Assembly (NCBI RefSeq): GCF_016820245.1
Contig: NZ_JAFCAR010000001.1
Location: forward strand, 434,001-498,000
Direction of reading: 5' to 3'
DNA length: 64,000 nt
Source of the DNA: Jannaschia sp. Os4
GTDB lineage: Bacteria; Pseudomonadota; Alphaproteobacteria; Rhodobacterales; Rhodobacteraceae
Shown: positions 8,502 to 15,559 of the stretch, piece by piece
Numbering within the stretch: position 1 is the stretch's first letter
Layout of the letters: each line of letters starts with the position of its first letter
Notes under the pieces: model-generated
The model's input: only the letters and a program-made list of their open reading frames with translations
The model's database searches: none
What the model was told of the DNA's origin: nothing
Program-made: the position numbers and the translations under genes

Positions 8502-9218
8502 TCACCCGAAGTCGATGGCCTGCAGCGCCGCGCCCTCACGCCGCAGCCACGCGCGCCGGGGCGCGTAGCCGGGCATGAGCCGTCCGACGCAGTCCCAGAA
8601 CCGCGCCGAGTGGTCCATGTGGGCGAGGTGGGCCACCTCGTGCGCGGCGACATAGTCGAGCACCTCCGGTGGCGCGAGGATCAGGCGCCACGAGAACATC
8701 AGGTCGCCCCGCGACGTGCAGGAGCCCCAGCGGGACCGCGTGTCCCGGAGCGTGACCTTGCCGAAGGGCCGTCCCAGCGCCGTGGCGTGCCGGTCCACCG
8801 CCTCCAGCAGGTGCGTCCGCGCGAGGGTCCGGCAGAGCGCCGCCACGCGCGGGCCGGGACGATCGGGCGGGACGGCGACCGCCGCGCCGGTCCAGCGGGC
8901 GGCGCGGCCCGCCCCCTCGACCACCGGCACCTCGCGCCCCATCAGCGGCAGCGTGCCGCCCACCTCCACCCGGCGCGGCGCGGGCGCGGCCTCGACCTGG
9001 CGCGCGATCCAGTCGGCATGGGCGGCGACGAACCCCTCGGCCTCGCGCAGCGGCATGCCCTTGGGCACCACCAGCGACACCCGACCGTCGGTCCGCCCGA
9101 CGCGCAGCGTCATGCGCCGCGCGCGCGCCGAGACGCGGGGCGTCACCACCAGATCGGTGCCCGGCACGGGCATCGTCTTGCCGTCCCCCGTCTTGTAAGG
9201 GTCGTTCCCCTGTGGCAT
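8502..9218 (-). CDS. YgjP-like (DUF45) zinc metallopeptidase
   Basis: 238-residue cytoplasmic protein of the UTP pyrophosphatase/YgjP-like metallopeptidase family. Motifs: RSRWGSC at 161-167 and zinc-binding HEVAH at 193-197 with a third ligand H203, the typical HExxH-x5-H arrangement of DUF45. An N-terminal beta-rich region with S-x-RARRMTLRV is also characteristic. The physiological substrate is unknown. The start at 9218 (MPQGNDPYK) is preferred over the open-frame start at 9332 because the extra codons overlap the divergent neighbour. It lies head to head with the TIGR02300 gene, as in many Rhodobacterales. Confidence 0.88.
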   Translation of the reverse strand: MPQGNDPYKTGDGKTMPVPGTDLVVTPRVSARARRMTLRVGRTDGRVSLVVPKGMPLREAEGFVAAHADWIARQVEAAPAPRRVEVGGTLPLMGREVPVVEGAGRAARWTGAAVAVPPDRPGPRVAALCRTLARTHLLEAVDRHATALGRPFGKVTLRDTRSRWGSCTSRGDLMFSWRLILAPPEVLDYVAAHEVAHLAHMDHSARFWDCVGRLMPGYAPRRAWLRREGAALQAIDFG

Positions 9219-9282
9219 CGCCCCCAAATCCCTGCATCCGGCCTGTCCGCACGGCGCGCGCCGGGCCGAGAAGGAGACCGAC

Positions 9283-9630
9283 ATGGCCAAGGAAGAATGG
9301 GGCGTCAAGCGCGTCTGCCCCGAGACCGGCAAGCGATTCTACGACCTCGGCAAGGACCCGGTCGTGTCGCCCTACACGGGCGAGGTCGTGCCGGTGGACA
9401 CCGGCACCAAGACGCGCGTGCTGGTGGCCGACAAGGACGATGCCGCCTCCAAGAAGGCGTCCAAGGCGGACGACGACGACCTGCTGCTGGACGACGACGA
9501 CGTCGAGGAGGAGGACGAAGCGGCGGACGTGGCCGACGACGACGTGCTCGACGACGACGAGGACGACGACACGACCGTGTCGCTGAACGAGATCGGCGGC
9601 GACGTCGCGGACACCGACGACGACGATTGA
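9283..9630 (+). CDS. TIGR02300 family acidic protein
   Basis: 115-residue protein of a small alphaproteobacterial family (TIGR02300, FYDL signature). The conserved N-terminus contains W-G-x-KRxCPETGKRFYDL (residues 6-22) and KDP.VSPYTGE, reminiscent of a zinc-ribbon half-site. The rest is a low-complexity acidic tail dominated by Asp runs from about residue 63 to the end. Function unknown. A strong GGAG-type site precedes the ATG. Followed by a GC hairpin and then tRNA-Ala. Confidence 0.88.
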   Translation: MAKEEWGVKRVCPETGKRFYDLGKDPVVSPYTGEVVPVDTGTKTRVLVADKDDAASKKASKADDDDLLLDDDDVEEEDEAADVADDDVLDDDEDDDTTVSLNEIGGDVADTDDDD

Positions 9631-9639
9631 CCTGCCCCC

Positions 9640-9668
9640 TTGCGGCCCCCGTTCGGGGGCCGTAAGGG
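9640..9668 (+). promoter_or_regulatory. Possible tRNA-Ala promoter
   Basis: TTGCGG (9640-9645), 17 bases, TAAGGG (9663-9668), ending 10 bases before the mature tRNA 5' end. The spacer is the hairpin described above. Weak motif; position is the main support. Confidence 0.35.
9643..9662 (+). terminator. Hairpin after the TIGR02300 gene
   Basis: Perfect 9-bp stem CGGCCCCCG/CGGGGGCCG with a two-base TT turn, 12 bases after the stop codon. No T-run follows. The same bases fall within the spacer of a possible tRNA promoter. Confidence 0.55.
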
Positions 9669-9678
9669 ACGCCGCATC

Positions 9679-9754
<76 letters not shown>

Positions 9755-9803
9755 TCCCCCACTGCATTCGGTCGGCTGGATCCTAGGGACTCCTTGGTTC
9801 CAT

Positions 9804-9824
9804 GAGCCGTCCTGCGGACGGCTC
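9804..9824 (+). terminator. Hairpin downstream of tRNA-Ala
   Basis: Perfect 9-bp stem GAGCCGTCC/GGACGGCTC with a 3-base loop, 50 bases after the tRNA and 46 bases before the 3' end of the converging dehydratase gene. Plausible stop for both directions, though no T-run is present. Confidence 0.5.
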
Positions 9825-9870
9825 CGCGCCGGGGGCCCCACCATCCGCATCGACATGACGACCGCCCCGG

Positions 9871-10839
9871 TCAGGGCGCGGGGACGCCCCCGCCCAGCAC
9901 CGTGGCGAACTTGCCCGCATCGATGTTGCCGCCGCACAGGATCACCGCGACCGTGCGGCCCGCCATCCGGTCCCGCTCCTGCATCAGCCCGGCCAAGGGC
10001 GCGGCCCCCGCCCCCTCGGCGGCGTTGTGCGTGCCGGTCCAGAACAGGCGGATGGCCTCCGCTACCTCGGCGTCCGATACCGACAGGATGCGCGCGGCTC
10101 CCGCGCGGTAGATGTCGAACGCTTCCCGCACCGGCATCCGCACGGCCATCCCGTCGGCGAAGGTCGCGGCCGAGTTCGTCTCGACCAGATCGCCCCGTTC
10201 GACCGACAGCTTCGCGCCCGCCGCGTTCTCCGACACCACGCCCACGATCTCGGCCCGGTGCCCCAGCGCGTCCCGCGCCGAGATGCAGCCGCAGATGCCC
10301 GATCCGCATCCGATGGGCACGTAGAGCGCCTCGATCTCCGGATGGGCCGACAGCAACTCGTAGGCGTAGGTCGCCACGCCCCGCACCAGTTCCTCGTGGA
10401 ACGGCGGGACGGGGAACAGGCCCTCGGCGGCGCCCACCCGCATCGCCTCCTCGCGCGCGACGTCGAAATCCGCGCCATGCACGTGCAGCTCCGCGCCCCA
10501 CGCGCGCATCGCGTCGTTCTTCTCCGGCGAGTTGCCTTCGGGCACGTAGACCACGGGCCGCAGCCCCGCCGCCTTGGCCGCCCGCGCTTGGCTCTGCCCG
10601 TGGTTGCCCCGCGTCGCGGTGATGAGCCCCGGCACCTCGGGGTGCGCCCGCCGGAGCCAGTCCACGAAGGTCACCCCGCCCCGCACCTTGAAGGCCCCGG
10701 TCGGCAGGTGGTTCTCGTGCTTGACAATGACGTCCGCGCCGACGGCCTCGGAGAGGAGCGGCCAGCGCAGCTGGGGCGAGGGCGGGACGTGGGCGTGGAC
10801 GAGCCGCGCGGCGTCGGCGAGTTCGGATTCGGTGAACAT
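9871..10839 (-). CDS. PLP-dependent threonine dehydratase family protein
   Basis: 322-residue fold-type II PLP enzyme of the serine/threonine dehydratase family. The PLP lysine is K51 in PTGAFKVRGG, the substrate-loop motif is TRGNHGQS, and the phosphate-binding glycine loop is GCGSGI near residue 175. No C-terminal ACT regulatory domain is present, so it resembles catabolic TdcB-type or ectoine-pathway EutB-type dehydratases; no ectoine genes are nearby. The start at 10839 gives the usual N-terminus and lies 10 bases after the stop of the upstream gene, so it is probably the last gene of a boxR-led operon. Substrate assignment is tentative. Confidence 0.85.
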   Translation of the reverse strand: MFTESELADAARLVHAHVPPSPQLRWPLLSEAVGADVIVKHENHLPTGAFKVRGGVTFVDWLRRAHPEVPGLITATRGNHGQSQARAAKAAGLRPVVYVPEGNSPEKNDAMRAWGAELHVHGADFDVAREEAMRVGAAEGLFPVPPFHEELVRGVATYAYELLSAHPEIEALYVPIGCGSGICGCISARDALGHRAEIVGVVSENAAGAKLSVERGDLVETNSAATFADGMAVRMPVREAFDIYRAGAARILSVSDAEVAEAIRLFWTGTHNAAEGAGAAPLAGLMQERDRMAGRTVAVILCGGNIDAGKFATVLGGGVPAP

Positions 10840-10849
10840 GGCCGCGACG

Positions 10850-11647
10850 CTAGCCCGGCGGCAGCCCCAGCGCGAGGGCCTGCACCCGGCGCGCATCCGC
10901 CTCGGATGCGATGCCCTCGGCCACGACCTCCGCGACCTCCGCATGCAGGGCCGCGCGCGCCCGCGCGACGATCTCGTCGGCCTCCACCTCGCGGCGCGCC
11001 ACGCCGGCGAACCGCGCCTCCTCGAGGATCAGGTCGTCCACGATCGGATCCTCCACCGCGCCGCCCCCGCCAGGATACCGGTACCATCCCGCGCCCAGCG
11101 CCCGGCCCAGCTTGCCCTCCACCACCAGCCGCGCCGTGACGGGCCAGTCCGCGCCCGCGGGCAAGGCGACCCCGGCCCGGTCCTCGGCCACGAGCGGCCC
11201 CTCCGCCATCCCCGCGGCCTCCAAGGCCTCGTCCACCTCGGCCACCATCGCGCCGTCGAGCAGCAGCCGGTCCACCTCGCCCCGGAGCGCGCGGGTCAGC
11301 CGCCACGACACCGGCCCCGCGCGGGTGACGACATGCGCGACGCCGAGGCGCCGGGCCAAGGCGGTCGCCTCCGGCACGTCCGCCGTCGTCTCGAGGACCG
11401 CGCCCGCGAGGTGCAGGGACGGCCCGCCCCGCCACGGCACCCGCGCGTCGACCTCCCCCGTGCCGTCGAACCCGACCGACCGGCCCGACGGCGCCGTCGC
11501 GGCGACCTCCACGCCCAGCCCTGCCCGCGCGAACCCGTCGCGCAGCCGGACCGCGTCGTGGGGGTCCGGCTCGACCAGCACGACGGCCCCGCCCGCCTCG
11601 GCTAGCCGCGCGGCGAAGGGCGCGCCCGCGCCGCCTCGGACGATCAC
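10850..11647 (-). CDS. Shortened 3-hydroxyacyl-CoA dehydrogenase-like protein
   Basis: 265 residues with a GTG start that overlaps the boxR stop codon (GTGA), showing translational coupling. The N-terminus has a degenerate nucleotide-binding loop (GGAGAPFA instead of GxGxxG) followed by VLVEPD. The C-terminal half resembles the 3-hydroxyacyl-CoA dehydrogenase C-domain, with paired segments around WRLTRALRGEVDRLLLDG and KLGRALGAGWYRY. About 20-25 residues shorter than PaaH/FadB-type enzymes, with the middle of the Rossmann domain reduced, so activity is uncertain. Its pairing with a benzoyl-CoA-type regulator suggests a role in aromatic or acyl-CoA breakdown, but that is inference. Confidence 0.65.
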   Translation of the reverse strand: MIVRGGAGAPFAARLAEAGGAVVLVEPDPHDAVRLRDGFARAGLGVEVAATAPSGRSVGFDGTGEVDARVPWRGGPSLHLAGAVLETTADVPEATALARRLGVAHVVTRAGPVSWRLTRALRGEVDRLLLDGAMVAEVDEALEAAGMAEGPLVAEDRAGVALPAGADWPVTARLVVEGKLGRALGAGWYRYPGGGGAVEDPIVDDLILEEARFAGVARREVEADEIVARARAALHAEVAEVVAEGIASEADARRVQALALGLPPG

Positions 11648-12504
11648 CCGAGCAGGTCCCCGGCCACCGCCTCCAGTTCCGCCAGCGAATCCCCGACCGC
11701 CTTGCCCGAGGTGTCGAGCACGCGCCCCGCCCGCGCGTAGAGCGCCTCGCGCGAGGTGAGGATCGAGCGCAGCTGCTCCATCGCCGCCGGGTTCCCCGCC
11801 ATGGGCCGCTCGTCCCCCTGCGCGCGCACGCGGGCCATGTGCTCCTCGGGCGCGGCGCGCAGCCACACGGTGTGGAAGCGGCCCAGCAGGGTCGCGTAGG
11901 TGTCCGCCTCCGCCACGATGCCCCCGCCGACGGCGAGCACGACGCGCGCATGCGCGCCCGCCACCTCCTCCAAGGCCGCCGCCTCCAAGCGGCGATAGCC
12001 CTCCTGCCCGTAGAGCGCGATGATCTCCCCCGCAGCCATGCCCGCGTCCGCCGCGATCACGGCGTTCAACTCCACGAACGGCACGTCCAGCCGCTCGGCC
12101 AAAGCGGCCCCCAGCGTCGACTTGCCCGCGCCCCGGAGCCCGACCAGCGCCACCCGCCCCGCGCGCCGCCCGGCGCGGTCCGCCGAGAGAAGGTCGAGCG
12201 CCCGCGCCCGCGCGTCGGGCGCCGCGTCCCGCCACAGCGCCGCCATGCGCGCGAGGTCGTCCTCGGCGGCGGGGTCGGCGGGGGTGACGAACCATTCGAT
12301 GGGATGGTCCAAGGCCGCCGCCACCCGGTCGAGGAGCGCGATGGACACGTTGCCCTCCCCGGCCTCCAGCTGCGCGAGGTAGCGGGGCGAGACGCCGGAG
12401 CGGTCCGACAGCACGCGGCGCGGCAGGCCCCGCATGGTCCGCGCGCGCCGCACGCGCTCGCCGACGCGGGCCAGAAGGGTCTCGGGGGCGTCCTGTCCGT
12501 CCAT
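11644..12504 (-). CDS. boxR: BoxR/BzdR-type regulator: HTH plus shikimate-kinase-like domain
   Basis: 286-residue transcriptional regulator. An XRE/Cro helix-turn-helix occupies about residues 14-70; a linker leads to a shikimate-kinase-like domain (about 117-286) with P-loop GLRGAGKST at 122-130 and the family VGGGIV segment. This architecture is that of BzdR/BoxR, repressors of benzoyl-CoA pathways whose kinase-like domain binds benzoyl-CoA. The start at 12504 is chosen because the HTH begins shortly after it. The box genes themselves (boxA, boxB, boxC) are not in the window. A TGCA-containing palindrome lies just upstream, and the message may be leaderless, since the -10 element ends about 8 bases before the ATG and no ribosome site is visible. 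Confidence 0.85.
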   Translation of the reverse strand: MDGQDAPETLLARVGERVRRARTMRGLPRRVLSDRSGVSPRYLAQLEAGEGNVSIALLDRVAAALDHPIEWFVTPADPAAEDDLARMAALWRDAAPDARARALDLLSADRAGRRAGRVALVGLRGAGKSTLGAALAERLDVPFVELNAVIAADAGMAAGEIIALYGQEGYRRLEAAALEEVAGAHARVVLAVGGGIVAEADTYATLLGRFHTVWLRAAPEEHMARVRAQGDERPMAGNPAAMEQLRSILTSREALYARAGRVLDTSGKAVGDSLAELEAVAGDLLG

Positions 12505-12512
12505 GCGGGGCA

Positions 12513-12539
12513 CGCTAGCGTTGATGCACGATAGTGCAA
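12513..12539 (-). promoter_or_regulatory. Candidate boxR promoter
   Basis: Minus strand: TTGCAC (12539-12534), 15 bases, CTAGCG (12518-12513). The expected transcription start would be only a few bases before the ATG at 12504, implying a leaderless or nearly leaderless transcript. Confidence 0.45.
12525..12538. promoter_or_regulatory. Candidate BoxR operator
   Basis: TGCAC-GATA-GTGCA, a perfect palindrome that also forms the direct repeat TGCA-N6-TGCA, 20 bases upstream of boxR. BzdR-type regulators are known to bind TGCA direct repeats embedded in longer palindromes. It overlaps the -35/spacer of the boxR promoter, consistent with autorepression, and could also influence divergent hisC. Confidence 0.6.
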
Positions 12540-12623
12540 CAGGCGGGATCGCCGCCCTCCTCCGCGCGACGAGGACGGGGACCGCCGGCCCGCGGCGCCC
12601 GGCGGTCCACCGCCACCCCCGGC

Positions 12624-12651
12624 TTGAGGCCCCCACCGCCCCCCGCTAGAC
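12624..12651 (+). promoter_or_regulatory. Candidate hisC promoter
   Basis: TTGAGG (12624-12629), 16 bases, CTAGAC (12646-12651), 27 bases before the hisC ATG. It would drive the four-gene overlapping operon hisC to the MltB gene. Confidence 0.5.
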
Positions 12652-12678
12652 CCCGCTCGTCCAACCGGAGCCCCGCCC

Positions 12679-13761
12679 ATGCCGATGCCCACGCCCCAAC
12701 CCGGCATCATGGAGATCGACCTCTACCAAGGCGGCGACTCCTCGGTCCCGGGCGTCGCGGACGTGGTGAAGCTCTCGTCCAACGAGAACCCCCTCGGCCC
12801 GCCCCCTTCCGCCGTCGAGGCGGCGCGCCGTGCGGCGGCCGACATGCATCTCTACCCGTCCACGGACCACCGGTCCCTGCGGGAGGCCATCGCCGAGACG
12901 TACGACCTCGACCCGGACCGGATCGTCTGCGGCGTCGGCTCCGACGAGATCCTCCACCTCCTCGCCCAAGCCTTCGCCGGCCCCGGCGACGAGGTGCTGC
13001 ACACCGAGCACGGGTTCCTGATGTATCCCATCGTGGCCCGCGCGGCGGGCGCGACCCCCGTGCAGGCCCCCGAGGCCATGCGCCGCGTGGACGTGGCCGC
13101 GCTGCTCGACCGCGCCACGGACGCCACCGCGCTCACCTTCGTGGCGAACCCCGCCAACCCCACGGGCACCACGATCTCCGCGCAGGACATCAACCGCTTG
13201 GCCAACGGCCTGCCGGGCCTCCTCGTGCTCGACGGGGCCTATGCCGAGTATGCCGAGGACGCCGCCCTCAAGCTGGCCGAGGCCCGCGACGACGTCGTGG
13301 TCACCCGCACCTTCTCCAAGGCCTACGGGCTGGGCGGGATGCGGGTCGGCTGGGCCTACGGGCCGCGCGCGGTGATCGACGTGCTCAACCGCATCCGGGG
13401 GCCGTTCAACCTCTCCACCGTGGCGCTGGCCGCCGCCGAGGCCGCCGTCCGCGACCGCGACCGCCTGCGCGAGACGGTCGAGACCAACGCCCGCCTCCGC
13501 TCCGAACTGACGCGGGGCCTCGTCGGGCTGGGTCTTGAGGTCGACCAGTCTGAGGCCAACTTCGTGCTCGCCCGCTTCGCCTCCGAGGCCGAGGCCGCCG
13601 CCTGCGACGCCCACCTCAGGTCCTTGGGCGTCATCGTCCGCCACCCCCGCGCCTACGGCTTCCCCGAAGGCCTGCGCATCACCGTGGGCGACGAGGAGGG
13701 CGTCCGCCGCGTCCTCGACGGCATCGCGTCGTTCCGCGCCGCGCAGGAGGCCGCCGCGTGA
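12679..13761 (+). CDS. hisC: Histidinol-phosphate/aromatic aminotransferase
   Basis: 360-residue PLP aminotransferase (fold type I). Landmarks are KLSSNENPLG at 31-40, the substrate loop FVANPANPTGT at 154-164, the PLP lysine K214 in TFSKAYGLGG, and the late FVLARF-type segment. It transfers the amino group between L-histidinol phosphate and 2-oxoglutarate in histidine synthesis; because tyrA follows with a GTGA overlap, it probably also serves the final transamination to tyrosine and phenylalanine. An alternative name is a dedicated aromatic aminotransferase; sequence alone does not separate these. Confidence 0.92.
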   Translation: MPMPTPQPGIMEIDLYQGGDSSVPGVADVVKLSSNENPLGPPPSAVEAARRAAADMHLYPSTDHRSLREAIAETYDLDPDRIVCGVGSDEILHLLAQAFAGPGDEVLHTEHGFLMYPIVARAAGATPVQAPEAMRRVDVAALLDRATDATALTFVANPANPTGTTISAQDINRLANGLPGLLVLDGAYAEYAEDAALKLAEARDDVVVTRTFSKAYGLGGMRVGWAYGPRAVIDVLNRIRGPFNLSTVALAAAEAAVRDRDRLRETVETNARLRSELTRGLVGLGLEVDQSEANFVLARFASEAEAAACDAHLRSLGVIVRHPRAYGFPEGLRITVGDEEGVRRVLDGIASFRAAQEAAA

Positions 13762-14678
13762 TCTACGAGCGCGTCGCCTTGATCGGCCTCGGCCTGATCG
13801 CAGGCTCCATGTCGCTAGCCATGCGCCGCACTGGGTTGGCGGGCGAGGTCGTGGGCACCTCGCGGTCGCGCGCGACGCGGGAGACGGCGCGCGAGATCGG
13901 GCTCGTCGACCACGTGTTCGACACGGCCGCCGAGGCGGTGGAGGGCGCCGACCTTGTCGTCATCGCCACGCCCATCGGCGCGATGGAGGCCGTGGCCCGC
14001 GAGATCGCACCCCATCTGAAGCCTGGCGCGACCGTCACCGACGTCGGCTCCGTCAAGCGGCGGGTGATCGAGGCGGTCGCCCCGCACCTGCCGGACGGCG
14101 TGCATTTCGTGCCCGCGCATCCGATGGCGGGAACCGAGCATTCCGGCCCCGAGTCAGGCTTCGCCGAACTCTTCGACAATCGCTGGTGCCTGATCACCCC
14201 CATCGAAGGCGGCGACCCGAGCGCAGTCGAGCGCCTGACGGCGCTCTGGAACGGCCTCGGCGCGAACGTCGACGCGATGGATCCGGACCACCACGACCTC
14301 GTCTGCGCCGTCACCAGCCACGCCCCGCACCTCATCGCCTACACGATGGTCGGCGTGGCCGACGACCTGCGCCGCGTGACTGACTCCGAGGTGGTAAAGT
14401 ACTCGGCGGCGGGCTTCCGCGACTTCACCCGCATCGCGGCCTCCGACCCGACCATGTGGCGCGACGTGTTCCTGACGAACAAGGACGCCACGCTCGAGAT
14501 CCTCGGCCGTTTCACCGAGGAGCTCTTCGCTCTGCAGCGCGCCATCCGCACCGGTGACGGCCAGATGCTCCACGACTACTTCACCCGCACCCGCGCCATC
14601 CGGCGCGGCATCATCGAGGCGGGACAGGACACCGCCGCGCCGGATTTCGGGCGCGGCGGCGCGAAGGGGACACGATGA
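13758..14678 (+). CDS. tyrA: Prephenate/arogenate dehydrogenase family protein
   Basis: 306 residues. NAD(P)-dependent oxidative decarboxylation of prephenate (or arogenate) in tyrosine synthesis. The Rossmann motif GLGLIAGS lies at residues 10-17, followed by TDVGSVK and the catalytic-histidine segment PAHPMAGTEHSG near 125-135. No ACT or chorismate mutase domain is fused, so it is the monofunctional cyclohexadienyl dehydrogenase type. The GTG start overlaps the hisC stop codon, and its own stop codon overlaps the next start (ATGA), indicating a translationally coupled operon. Confidence 0.93.
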   Translation: MIYERVALIGLGLIAGSMSLAMRRTGLAGEVVGTSRSRATRETAREIGLVDHVFDTAAEAVEGADLVVIATPIGAMEAVAREIAPHLKPGATVTDVGSVKRRVIEAVAPHLPDGVHFVPAHPMAGTEHSGPESGFAELFDNRWCLITPIEGGDPSAVERLTALWNGLGANVDAMDPDHHDLVCAVTSHAPHLIAYTMVGVADDLRRVTDSEVVKYSAAGFRDFTRIAASDPTMWRDVFLTNKDATLEILGRFTEELFALQRAIRTGDGQMLHDYFTRTRAIRRGIIEAGQDTAAPDFGRGGAKGTR

Positions 14679-15559
14679 CGAGACTGATCACCCTGCTCCT
14701 CCTGTGCGCGACCGGCGCGCAGGCCGCCGTGGCGCCCGTGCCGCGACCCGACACCCCCTACGCCCGCGAGGCCGCCGCCCGCGCGGAGGCCGCGGCGCTG
14801 CGGCCGGGCGAGGACGACATGCGGCCGACGGTGCGGCCCTATCGCTTCACGACGCCCGACGGCACCTATCGCCCGACGTCGCGGCCCGCGATCACCCGCG
14901 CCATGCTGGCCGAGATGCGCGACCCCCTGCCCAAGGTGGAGGCGGCGGGCACCGTGCGCCGCTCGGTCCTGCCGAAGTTCAAGCCCTTGGAGGCGATGCG
15001 CAACGCGTTCCGCCGCCGCGAGCGCGAGGCGCCGCAGTCGGTGCCGGGCGGCGGCCTGTGCGGCATGCCCACGCTGGTGGGCGAGGCGATCGGCGCGGTG
15101 CCCGGCAACGGCGCCTGCGGCATCCCCAGCGCGGTGCGGGTGCGCTCGGTCGCGGGCGTGGCGCTGTCCCAGCCCGCGCGCATGGACTGCGACACCGCGC
15201 GCGCCTTCGACGCATGGGTCCGCGGCGCGGCGATCCCGGCCTTCGGCCAGCGGTCCCGGCTGGTGGGCATGCAGATGGCCTCGGCCTACTCGTGCCGCCG
15301 CATCGCGGGGTCGGGCAAGCTGTCGGAGCACGGCAAGGGCCGGGCGATCGACATCTCCTCCTTCACCTTGGCCGACGGGACGCGCGTGCGCCTGATCGAC
15401 GGTTGGAACGGCCCCTACGGCCAGATCCTGCGCAACGTGCACCGCGCCGCCTGCGGGACGTTCAAGACGGTGCTCGGGCCGAACGCCAACGCCGCGCATC
15501 GCGACCACTTCCACTTCGACATGGCCCAGCGGCGGTCGGGGCAGGCCTACTGCCGATGA
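14675..15559 (+). CDS. Exported extensin-like (Extensin_C) protein
   Basis: 294 residues with a signal peptide (cleavage after about residue 17, AQA). After a Pro/Arg-rich stretch, residues about 128-290 form the extensin-like C-terminal domain found in alphaproteobacteria. It contains four or more cysteines likely to form disulfides, SEHGKGRAID with H219 and D226, and a terminal HRDHFHFD with H278 and H280. This H-x6-D plus HxH pattern matches LAS-type zinc peptidases (VanY/MepA-like), so a periplasmic peptidoglycan peptidase is likely. Start overlaps the tyrA stop. Coupling to a lytic transglycosylase supports a cell-wall role. Confidence 0.85.
   Translation: MTRLITLLLLCATGAQAAVAPVPRPDTPYAREAAARAEAAALRPGEDDMRPTVRPYRFTTPDGTYRPTSRPAITRAMLAEMRDPLPKVEAAGTVRRSVLPKFKPLEAMRNAFRRREREAPQSVPGGGLCGMPTLVGEAIGAVPGNGACGIPSAVRVRSVAGVALSQPARMDCDTARAFDAWVRGAAIPAFGQRSRLVGMQMASAYSCRRIAGSGKLSEHGKGRAIDISSFTLADGTRVRLIDGWNGPYGQILRNVHRAACGTFKTVLGPNANAAHRDHFHFDMAQRRSGQAYCR

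Noticed and set aside
9372-9677. Ser-rich minus-strand frame opposite the TIGR02300 gene
   Set aside because: It is the antisense of the poly-Asp tail (GAC read as GTC/TCG), with no independent coding sign.
9755-9870. Possible attachment-site duplicate of the tRNA-Ala 3' end (CCCACCATCC near 9837-9846)
   Set aside because: Only about nine bases are shared with the tRNA end, no integrase or foreign genes lie nearby, and the segment is only 116 bases long.
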